DNA from: Thalassobius sp034670005
GTDB lineage: Bacteria; Pseudomonadota; Alphaproteobacteria; Rhodobacterales; Rhodobacteraceae
NCBI RefSeq assembly: GCF_034670005.1
Contig: NZ_JAXMOH010000001.1
Span: 1 to 64,000 of the forward strand
DNA length: 64,000 nt
Direction: 5' to 3'
In this document: positions 40,548 through 47,161 of the stretch, piece by piece
How the letters are laid out: every line of letters begins with the position of its first letter
Numbering within the stretch: the stretch's first letter is position 1
Notes under the pieces: model-generated
Database searches by the model: none
What the model was told of the DNA's origin: nothing
What the model saw: only the letters and a program-made list of their open reading frames with translations
Program-made: the position numbers and the translations under genes

Positions 40548-41729
40548 TTACAGCACTGCTTTCAGCGCCTCAGCCAGATCTGTTTTTTCCCAGCTAAAGC
40601 CACCATCGGCATCTGGTTCGCGTCCGAAATGACCATAGGCCGCAGTACGCGAATAGATCGGTCGGTTTAGCGACATATGGGTGCGGATGCCGCGCGGGGT
40701 CAGGTCCATCACCTTGGGGATTGCCTGTTCAATTGCCGCAGATTCGATATCGCCGGTGCCGTGCAGATCGGCGTAGATCGACAACGGATGCGACACGCCG
40801 ATGGCATAGCTCAGCTGGATCGTGCAGCGTTCAGCCAACCCGGCAGCCACCACATTCTTGGCCAGATAACGCGCAGCATATGCGGCCGAGCGGTCCACCT
40901 TGGTCGGATCCTTGCCGGAAAACGCACCGCCACCATGCGGGGCAGCACCGCCATAGGTGTCCACGATGATCTTGCGTCCGGTCAGGCCAGCATCGCCATC
41001 GGGGCCGCCGATAACGAATGTGCCGGTCGGATTCACCCACCACTGAGTGTCGTCGGTGATCCAACCTTCGGGCAGCACTTCGAGGATATAAGGCTGGACG
41101 ATTTCGCGGATATGATCGCTGGTCTGATCTTCGTCCGCATGTTGGGTTGACAGCACGATCGAACTTACACCGACCGGCTTACCGTTTTCGTAGCGTACCG
41201 AAATCTGCGATTTGGCATCCGGGCGCAGGGTCGGTTCCTGGCCCGATTTGCGCGCTTCGGCCAGACGGCGCAGGATCGCGTGGGCATAGTGAACCGGGGC
41301 GGGCATCAGCGCGTCGGTTTCATTGGAGGCATAGCCGAACATGATGCCCTGATCACCGGCGCCTTCATCCTTGTTGCCGTCGGCATTGACGCCTTGCGCG
41401 ATATGGGCCGATTGTTCGTGCAACAGGTTGGTGATCTCCACCGTGTTCCAGTGGAACTTGTCCTGCTCGTAGCCGATATCCCGGATACAATCACGGGCGA
41501 TGCCATCGATCTTGCCCATGTATTCGGTCAGCTTGGATTGATCCGACAGACCCACCTCACCGCCGATGACAACCCGGTTGGTGGTTGCAAAAGTTTCGCA
41601 TGCAACCCGCGCTTCGGGCTCTTCGGCCAAAAACGCATCCAGCACCGCATCGGAAATGCGGTCGCACACCTTGTCCGGGTGTCCTTCCGAAACGGATTCG
41701 GAAGTAAAAATGTAGTTCTGTCGTGACAT
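40548..41729 (-). CDS. metK: S-adenosylmethionine synthetase
   Basis: A 393-residue MetK that makes SAM from methionine and ATP. YIFTSESVSEGHPDKVCDRI at the start contains the ATP-binding His. GAGDQGIMFGYA near residue 125 is the family's first PROSITE-like hexapeptide region, and GGGAFSGKDPTKVDRSAAYAAR (shown: GGGAFSGKDPTKVD) is the P-loop-like second. The start at 41729 lies just downstream of a SAM/SAH-type riboswitch whose ligand-bound fold would hide its ribosome binding site, so SAM likely represses its own synthesis. Confidence 0.96.
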   Translation of the reverse strand: MSRQNYIFTSESVSEGHPDKVCDRISDAVLDAFLAEEPEARVACETFATTNRVVIGGEVGLSDQSKLTEYMGKIDGIARDCIRDIGYEQDKFHWNTVEITNLLHEQSAHIAQGVNADGNKDEGAGDQGIMFGYASNETDALMPAPVHYAHAILRRLAEARKSGQEPTLRPDAKSQISVRYENGKPVGVSSIVLSTQHADEDQTSDHIREIVQPYILEVLPEGWITDDTQWWVNPTGTFVIGGPDGDAGLTGRKIIVDTYGGAAPHGGGAFSGKDPTKVDRSAAYAARYLAKNVVAAGLAERCTIQLSYAIGVSHPLSIYADLHGTGDIESAAIEQAIPKVMDLTPRGIRTHMSLNRPIYSRTAAYGHFGREPDADGGFSWEKTDLAEALKAVL

Positions 41730-41735
41730 GAAAAG

Positions 41736-41784
41736 TGCTCCATTAGTTCCTGCCCGCCACGTCAGGAAGCCGTTGTAGCGGGGA
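41736..41784 (-). promoter_or_regulatory. SAM/SAH riboswitch before metK
   Basis: On the minus strand the region reads CCCGCTAC, then AACGGCTTCCTGAC, then GTGGCGGG, then CAGGAACTAATGGAGCA, then the metK ATG six bases later. CCCGCTAC pairs with GTGGCGGG (one G-U pair) to form the P1 stem. GCTTC of the loop pairs with GGAGC, the likely Shine-Dalgarno, as a pseudoknot. ACAACGGCUUCCUGnCGUG and AAUGGAGCA match the conserved core of the SAM/SAH riboswitch class described upstream of metK in Rhodobacterales. SAM binding would mask ribosome access. Confidence 0.85.
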
Positions 41785-41816
41785 TAAGCATTGGTTACGC
41801 GTACCTGCCGTTAGGG

Positions 41817-43364
41817 TCAATTGGCTTTTCGGTGCCATCCCGTCGCATTACCGATGATAACGACGAGAAACAGCACAAGAATAGCGATTGCGGCAAAGTA
41901 ATCGCCGACACGGGCATAAACCGTGGCCACAGCCGGGGCAGGCAACGGCAGGTCGATCCACCCCGCCCGACCCAGCGGCAGGCTTCCGGTCACCCTGCCC
42001 TTGGCGTCGATCACCGCCGATATGCCGGTATTGGCGGCCCGCAGCATTGGCAATCCCTGTTCGATGGCCCGCAGCCGCGCCTGCGCAAAATGCTGAAAAG
42101 GCCCCGAAAACTGCCCGAACCAGGCGTCATTGGTAAGCTGCAGCAGGAAATCGGGCCGCGACGGTGCCCCCGACACATCCTGCGGGAACACCGCTTCATA
42201 GCAGATCAGCGGCAGCGCTCTGCCCAGATCGCCCAGATCGAACAGGCGCGGTCCGGGGCCAGCGGAAAATCCCGCCCCCTGTTTTGCCGACATCCGGCCA
42301 ATCCCAATTCGGCTCAGCACATCGCCAAAAGGGATATACTCTCCAAACGGTACCAGATGGTGTTTGTCATAAACCTGCCCCACCGCACCATCACGACCCA
42401 GCACCGCAGCGGAATTAAATACCCGCTCGCCCTGCAGCCGTTCAATGCCGAAAACCAATGGGACACCTTGCGCCGCATCCGCCATCACCTCAAGCGTGTC
42501 CTGACCGTGCTCCAAAAACACCGGCACGGCGCTTTCCGGCCAGACAATCAGGTCGGGACGCGGCAGAGCCGTGGTCGCGTCGATCTGACGGCGAAAAAAC
42601 ACCGGAATGTAATCCGGGTCCCATTTCTGATGCTGCGGCGCATTGGGCTGAACCAGCCGCACGATCGGCGCGGCGCGCGGCGCCGGTCCCTGCGCCGCAA
42701 CATAGGCACCGCCTGCGAACAGCGCCACCAGCCCCAGAATTGGGACCGCCGCACGAAGCGGATGGCTGGTAAATAATTGTCGTAATGTGACGGCAGCTGC
42801 CAGCGCGATCAGGCTCAACCCATGTGGCCCGACCCAGGCCGCCCATTGCACCATCGCAGATGCGATCCAGATATGCCCGATCAGCGCCCAGGGAAATCCG
42901 GTCAACAGGTAAGACCGCGCAAGTTCCGCCAGCGCAAGCGCCGCGATCCAGCTAACCGGTCCCTTCCCCACCCGGTAGGCCAACGTGGTTGCCGCCCCCC
43001 AGAACAGCGCCAGACCCGATGCCATCAGGATCAGCGCGAACGGTGCCATCCAACCATGCCGGGCGACATCGACCAGAAACGGTTCGACGATCCAGGCCAG
43101 TGCCAGTGCGAAATACCCCACGCCCCCGGCCCAGCCAATCCAAGCCGCATCACGCAGGCGGTGAGAAATCAGAAAGCTGGAATACAGCCCGGCCAGACCT
43201 ATCAGCGCCAGCGGCCACAGGTCAAACGGTGCCTGCCCGGTCGCCGCCAGAACGCCGAACAGCCCGGCCAACCCCATCCGGCGACGCAATCCCTGTCCGC
43301 GCATCCAGGTTTCGAAATGCGGGGCCAGCGCCCAGAGTGGAGAGCGCATGGTCGCCAATATCAC
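41817..43364 (-). CDS. lnt: Apolipoprotein N-acyltransferase
   Basis: A 515-residue inner-membrane enzyme: about six membrane spans in the first half, then a periplasmic nitrilase-type catalytic domain. The catalytic triad is Glu in IVWPESAVP near residue 265, Lys in YDKHHLVPFGEYIPF near 335, and Cys in LICYEAVFP near 385. It adds the third acyl chain to lipoproteins. The GTG at 43364 overlaps the corC-like stop as GTGA; an ATG at 43349 would cut five residues. It precedes metK on the minus strand. Confidence 0.93.
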   Translation of the reverse strand: MILATMRSPLWALAPHFETWMRGQGLRRRMGLAGLFGVLAATGQAPFDLWPLALIGLAGLYSSFLISHRLRDAAWIGWAGGVGYFALALAWIVEPFLVDVARHGWMAPFALILMASGLALFWGAATTLAYRVGKGPVSWIAALALAELARSYLLTGFPWALIGHIWIASAMVQWAAWVGPHGLSLIALAAAVTLRQLFTSHPLRAAVPILGLVALFAGGAYVAAQGPAPRAAPIVRLVQPNAPQHQKWDPDYIPVFFRRQIDATTALPRPDLIVWPESAVPVFLEHGQDTLEVMADAAQGVPLVFGIERLQGERVFNSAAVLGRDGAVGQVYDKHHLVPFGEYIPFGDVLSRIGIGRMSAKQGAGFSAGPGPRLFDLGDLGRALPLICYEAVFPQDVSGAPSRPDFLLQLTNDAWFGQFSGPFQHFAQARLRAIEQGLPMLRAANTGISAVIDAKGRVTGSLPLGRAGWIDLPLPAPAVATVYARVGDYFAAIAILVLFLVVIIGNATGWHRKAN

Positions 43365-44251
43365 GCCCCTTGCGTTTTCAGCCGCACCCGCAACCGCTTG
43401 ATGCGGCGTGGATCGGCATCCACGACCTCGAATTCATGGCCTGCTGGATGCAGCACCACCTCGCCACGAACCGGAACCCGTCCGGCCAACATGAATACCA
43501 GCCCGCCCAGCGTGTCGATTTCTTCCTCATCGATCTCTTCGGCCTCGGTCAACGGTTGACCGGTTTCCGCTTCGAATTCATCCAGAGGCGTTTTCGCCAG
43601 CGCCAGATACTGCCCGGGCTTTTCCGCCGTCCAGAACTGATCTTCGTCGGTGTCATGTTCGTCTTCGATCTCGCCCACGACCTGTTCGATCAGATCCTCA
43701 ATGGTGACGAGCCCGTCAACACCGCCATATTCGTCGATCACCAGCGCCATATGCCGCCGGTCCGACTGCATTTTTTGCAGCAGAACCCCGATCGACATCG
43801 ACGGGGGCACGAACAGAAGCGGCCTGAGCAACCCGCGCAAATCGAGATCGTTCTGTCCGTTCCCATTGAACCCGTAGCCCAGCGCGAAATCTTTCAGATG
43901 CACCATGCCCAGCGGTGTATCGAGCGTCCCGTCAAACACCGGCAGACGGGAAAACCCGGTATCGCGGAACACTTCGACCAGTTCTGGTTTGGAAATGTCA
44001 GCAGAAACCGCAACAATATCGGCCTTGGGAATGGCCACATCATTGACCCGGATACGACCCAAAGACTGCAAGTCAGGCGGCCGTCGAACCTGTTCCAACT
44101 CGACCTTCTGCTGATCCAAGTCTCGCGTTTCTACAGCTTCTTCAGGGCTGTGGGTCGCAAATAAACGCCGGAAGAAACCGGGTTTTCGAGAACTGTGTGA
44201 TGGCAGCGCGCTCTGCGCCGCCATAGAAGATCCATCCGTGCTATCGCCCAT
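43361..44251 (-). CDS. CorC/HlyC-family CBS-domain protein
   Basis: A 296-residue cytoplasmic protein. Two CBS domains (about 60-190) contain RLPVFDGTLDTPLGMVHLKD and HMALVIDEYGGVDGLVTIEDL (shown: MALVIDEYGGVDGLVTIED), the latter a family hallmark. A CorC_HlyC-type C-terminal domain (about 205-290) ends DPRRIKRLRVRL. Such proteins have been linked to magnesium and cobalt efflux. Placement between ybeY and lnt matches the conserved phoH-ybeY-corC-lnt order. It lacks the N-terminal transmembrane DUF21 module. Confidence 0.9.
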   Translation of the reverse strand: MGDSTDGSSMAAQSALPSHSSRKPGFFRRLFATHSPEEAVETRDLDQQKVELEQVRRPPDLQSLGRIRVNDVAIPKADIVAVSADISKPELVEVFRDTGFSRLPVFDGTLDTPLGMVHLKDFALGYGFNGNGQNDLDLRGLLRPLLFVPPSMSIGVLLQKMQSDRRHMALVIDEYGGVDGLVTIEDLIEQVVGEIEDEHDTDEDQFWTAEKPGQYLALAKTPLDEFEAETGQPLTEAEEIDEEEIDTLGGLVFMLAGRVPVRGEVVLHPAGHEFEVVDADPRRIKRLRVRLKTQGA

Positions 44252-44286
44252 CTTACCTTACCAGCATGAGCGGGCACAACGCCCGC

Positions 44287-44805
44287 CTATGCCTCCCTAT
44301 ATGGGTCAGGATGACCCATTTTGCCAAGTATTTCGATCTCCAAGCCTTCCATCAACGTGGCATCCTTGTCACGGATATGGTCATAGCCCAACAAATGCAG
44401 CACCGCGTGCACGATCAGATGGGTGATATGGCGATCTAACGGCTTGCCTGCCTCCTTGGCTTCGCGCAGGCAGGTTTCATAAGAAATGGCGATATCACCC
44501 AGTTCCTCGGCCAGGCCCTCTTCCGGCCCTTGCGCGCCGTTGTCAGGCAGCAGCGGTGTGTCGCCATCCGTTTCAGGCCCGCGTTCGTCGCTGGGCCAGC
44601 TCAGCACATTGGTGGCCGTGGATTTTTCACGGAAATCGGCATTCAGCTCAGCTATTCGGACATCATTACAGCCCAGCACAGCGACTTCATACCTGTCGGG
44701 ATCAAGACCGAGATGCACCAGTGTCGCCCGCGCCGCGGCCTCGGCCAGACGGTCCAGTCCTGCTTCCTGCCAGCGGTCGTCTTCGAGGATCGTATCGGTC
44801 AGCAT
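44287..44805 (-). CDS. ybeY: Endoribonuclease YbeY
   Basis: A 172-residue zinc-dependent RNase. The metal-binding HLIVHAVLHLLGYDHIRDKDA has the H-x3-H-x5-H pattern near residue 125. Upstream are TNVLSWPSDE and LGDIAISYETC, both family-conserved. It matures 16S rRNA and takes part in ribosome quality control. It is next to phoH and corC-like genes, as usual. The middle contains a short acidic, low-conservation insert (PETDGDTPLLPDNGAQGPEEG). Confidence 0.93.
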   Translation of the reverse strand: MLTDTILEDDRWQEAGLDRLAEAAARATLVHLGLDPDRYEVAVLGCNDVRIAELNADFREKSTATNVLSWPSDERGPETDGDTPLLPDNGAQGPEEGLAEELGDIAISYETCLREAKEAGKPLDRHITHLIVHAVLHLLGYDHIRDKDATLMEGLEIEILGKMGHPDPYREA

Positions 44806-44819
44806 CTGTTACCCACATC

Positions 44820-44872
44820 GCCAAAATGGGGGCCAACCCCCACACCTCCGGGGTGTTTCCCCAAGATGAAAA
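44820..44872 (-). repeat. Dispersed intergenic repeat, copy B with nested palindromes
   Basis: On the minus strand: TCATCTTGGGGAAACACCCC then GGAGGTGTGGGGGTTGGCCCCC then ATTTTGG. It shares CTTGG...AAACAC...CC...GGAGG with the copies at 39661 and 56710 and adds palindromes ACACCCCGGAGGTGT and GGGGGTTGGCCCCC. It fills the gap between phoH and ybeY. Confidence 0.4.
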
Positions 44873-44874
44873 GA

Positions 44875-45885
44875 TCAGCCTTCCTCGGCCTCATAGGCTT
44901 CGATGATGGCGGCGACAAGGGGATGGCGGACAACGTCCTTAGCGGTGAAATAGTTGAAGCTGATCTTAGGGATGTGTTTCAGCAGCCGCTCGGCATCGTG
45001 CAATCCGGATGAAACCCCACGTGGCAGATCAACCTGGCTGCGGTCGCCGGTGATCACCATGCGAGAACCTTCGCCCAAACGTGTCAGGAACATCTTCATC
45101 TGCATAGAAGTGGCATTCTGAGCTTCATCAAGAACCACGAAGGCATTCGCCAGGGTACGCCCGCGCATAAAGGCCAATGGCGCGATTTCGATACGCTTTT
45201 CCTCGATCAGCTTGGCGGTCTGCTTGCCGGGCAGGAAATCGTTCAGCGCGTCGTACAGCGGCTGCATGTAAGGATCGACCTTTTCCTTCATATCGCCGGG
45301 CAGGTAACCGAGTTTTTCGCCCGCCTCAACTGCCGGGCGGGACAGGATGATCCGGTCGACCGCGCCGTCGATGAACATTGACACGGCGACGGCGACGGCG
45401 AGATAGGTTTTGCCAGTGCCCGCTGGGCCAATACCGAAGGCCAGCTCATTGTTGAAAAGGCTTTGCACATAGGCTTTCTGCGCTTCGGTGCGCGGTTCGA
45501 CCAGTTTCTTGCGGGTCTTGATTTCGACCTTGCCACCGCGGAACATTTCCAACTGGTCGCCGTCGCGGCTGCCGGTTTCGGTTTCCGAGGCACCCATGCG
45601 GATTTCCCGATCAATATCGCCGTTCTCCACTTCGCGTCCCGCTTCCAGCCGTTCATAGAGCGCCTGCAAAACGGTTTCGCATTCCCGTACCGCGTCGGTT
45701 TCGCCATGGATCGAAAGCTGGTTGCCGCGCCGCAGGATATGCACCCCGAGTTTCTGTTCGACTGCGGCCAGATTGCGGTCATATTCACCGCATAAATCTA
45801 TCAACAGGCGATTGTCTGGAAACTCCAAAACCGCTTCGTTGAGGCTTTCGGGATCGGTGGGCGGGATCAGCACGCTGTGGGACAA
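44875..45885 (-). CDS. phoH: PhoH-family P-loop ATPase
   Basis: A 336-residue PhoH. The Walker A motif is FGIGPAGTGKTYLAVAVAV near residue 152. PAVEAGEKLGYLPGD (a strong PhoH marker) follows, and the Walker B region is FVVLDEAQNATSMQMKMFLT. The end has TGDRSQVDLPRG (sensor-like). The N-terminal KH-like part suggests RNA binding. It starts with a TTG at 45885 behind GGAGACC, the only start consistent with the conserved N-terminus. It leads the phoH-ybeY-corC-lnt group. Confidence 0.93.
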   Translation of the reverse strand: MSHSVLIPPTDPESLNEAVLEFPDNRLLIDLCGEYDRNLAAVEQKLGVHILRRGNQLSIHGETDAVRECETVLQALYERLEAGREVENGDIDREIRMGASETETGSRDGDQLEMFRGGKVEIKTRKKLVEPRTEAQKAYVQSLFNNELAFGIGPAGTGKTYLAVAVAVSMFIDGAVDRIILSRPAVEAGEKLGYLPGDMKEKVDPYMQPLYDALNDFLPGKQTAKLIEEKRIEIAPLAFMRGRTLANAFVVLDEAQNATSMQMKMFLTRLGEGSRMVITGDRSQVDLPRGVSSGLHDAERLLKHIPKISFNYFTAKDVVRHPLVAAIIEAYEAEEG

Positions 45886-45976
45886 TCAGGTCTCCTTGCA
45901 TCTGGTTGCACTATGATGGTGCCAACTTCGCAGCCAACACGCAAGATATAGTGTCCGATTGTCACGAAACCGGCAT

Positions 45977-46007
45977 AAAAAAACCGCCGGTGGCGAAACC
46001 GGCGGCT
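45977..46007 (-). terminator. Intrinsic terminator of the small lipoprotein gene
   Basis: On the minus strand CCGCCGGT (46005-45998) pairs with ACCGGCGG (45991-45984) around a 6-base loop, followed by seven T. It lies 22 bases after the lipoprotein stop at 46030. Confidence 0.85.
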
Positions 46008-46029
46008 TTCAAATTTCAATCCCGACAGA

Positions 46030-46344
46030 TCAAAGAATGTCTGGGAACGTGCTGCCGCTCTTGAACGGCCCAGTCGCCACGCCCGGAGGCGCCGCGCCGG
46101 AACACACTGGTTTGCCGTATTTGTCCAGACGCTGTGACAGGTATCCTTCGACGCCATCGTCGATGATCCAGTGATCACAGCCGTTCGGGTCGACCCAGAT
46201 ACCGGCTTTCAACTGGCTGAGATGCTTCTTGTCAAAACCCCGGTCGCGGGTTTTGTCTGCCCCCACCGTGCCGTGCCCTGCCACTTCGCAGCCTGCCAGC
46301 GTGCCGATCATGGCGAGAGCTGCAATGGCTTTCCCTAAAGTCAT
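46030..46344 (-). CDS. Small lipoprotein with a Trp-Asp-Pro-Gly-Cys module
   Basis: A 104-residue protein: lipoprotein signal (MTLGKAIAALAMIGTLAGC, lipobox LAGC, Cys near 19), then a short linker and a module WVDPNGCDHWIIDDGVEGYL (near residue 50) ending GKPVC. The next gene upstream (46366..46947) carries an obvious homologue of the same module. Two conserved Cys residues suggest a disulfide. The function is not known to me. It lies 21 bases after the OmpA-like gene on the same strand, and a clear terminator follows. Confidence 0.75.
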   Translation of the reverse strand: MTLGKAIAALAMIGTLAGCEVAGHGTVGADKTRDRGFDKKHLSQLKAGIWVDPNGCDHWIIDDGVEGYLSQRLDKYGKPVCSGAAPPGVATGPFKSGSTFPDIL

Positions 46345-46365
46345 GTCGTTTTCTCCCTCGCTTGA

Positions 46366-46947
46366 TCAGCGGATACAGATGATTTCAACGCGGCGGTTCT
46401 GTTGCATCCCCGCGGCGGTCGAATTCGAAGCTTTCGGAACACGTTCGCCGTAGCCGCGCACATCAACAACCTTGGCACCGACCGAGGCGGCAACACTGGC
46501 GACCGAATTTGCCCGGTTATAGCTCAGACGCATATTGTAGGCATCCGATGCCCGGCTGTCGGTGTGACCGGCGATGACATAGGCGCGCGCCTGCGATTGC
46601 TGGAAGAAATCCTGCAGCCGTTTGCGTCCCGCTGCGTTGATGCGATAGCTGTCGGTCGCAAACAGCTGATCGCTGTTCATCACACCACAGACATTGCCGC
46701 GGCGGCAAACCGGAATACCCTGACGGTTCACATGCGGGCTCATATAGCCCTCGGCCCCGTCATCCATTACCCAGTGTTCGCAACCATCCGGGTCAATCCA
46801 GATCGTCGGAATATAGCTTTCGCCTGAAACTGTCGTCCCGCCGGCATCCTGCGCGGCTGCAAATTGCGCCGTGCCCGTGATCCCCATAACCGAAACGACT
46901 GCGCATGCGAAAGCGGTACGAAATGCTTCGGAAATCATTTTCGCCAC
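46366..46947 (-). CDS. OmpA-C-domain protein with the same Trp-Asp-Pro-Gly-Cys module
   Basis: A 193-residue exported protein. After a signal region (about 1-32), the module WIDPDGCEHWVMDDGAEGYM (near residue 50) ends GIPVCRRGNVC, closely matching that of the downstream lipoprotein. The C-terminal half (about 95-193) is an OmpA-family peptidoglycan-binding domain: FATDSYRINAAGRKRLQDFF, VIAGHTDSRASDAYNMRLSYNRANSV (shown: IAGHTDSRASDAYNMRLS) and the final MQQNRRVEIICIR, with the Asp and Arg that bind diaminopimelate. An anchor between outer envelope and peptidoglycan is inferred. Confidence 0.82.
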   Translation of the reverse strand: MAKMISEAFRTAFACAVVSVMGITGTAQFAAAQDAGGTTVSGESYIPTIWIDPDGCEHWVMDDGAEGYMSPHVNRQGIPVCRRGNVCGVMNSDQLFATDSYRINAAGRKRLQDFFQQSQARAYVIAGHTDSRASDAYNMRLSYNRANSVASVAASVGAKVVDVRGYGERVPKASNSTAAGMQQNRRVEIICIR

Positions 46948-47161
46948 AGCCCCTGTCCTTCGTGTTGTTACCCCCCGGGCCCGCCGAATTCAGCAGCAAT
47001 CAATGCGGTACCCGACGCAAATGAATGCGCCGAGTGTAACACCTTTATGTGGTAAGTGAAGGTAAATTAACTACATATTGCGTCAATTTTGGAAACAGTA
47101 CTGCTAAACACCCCTGTATTGGCGCCATGCGGACAAGAATGTACGCGTGGGATGACCTTGA

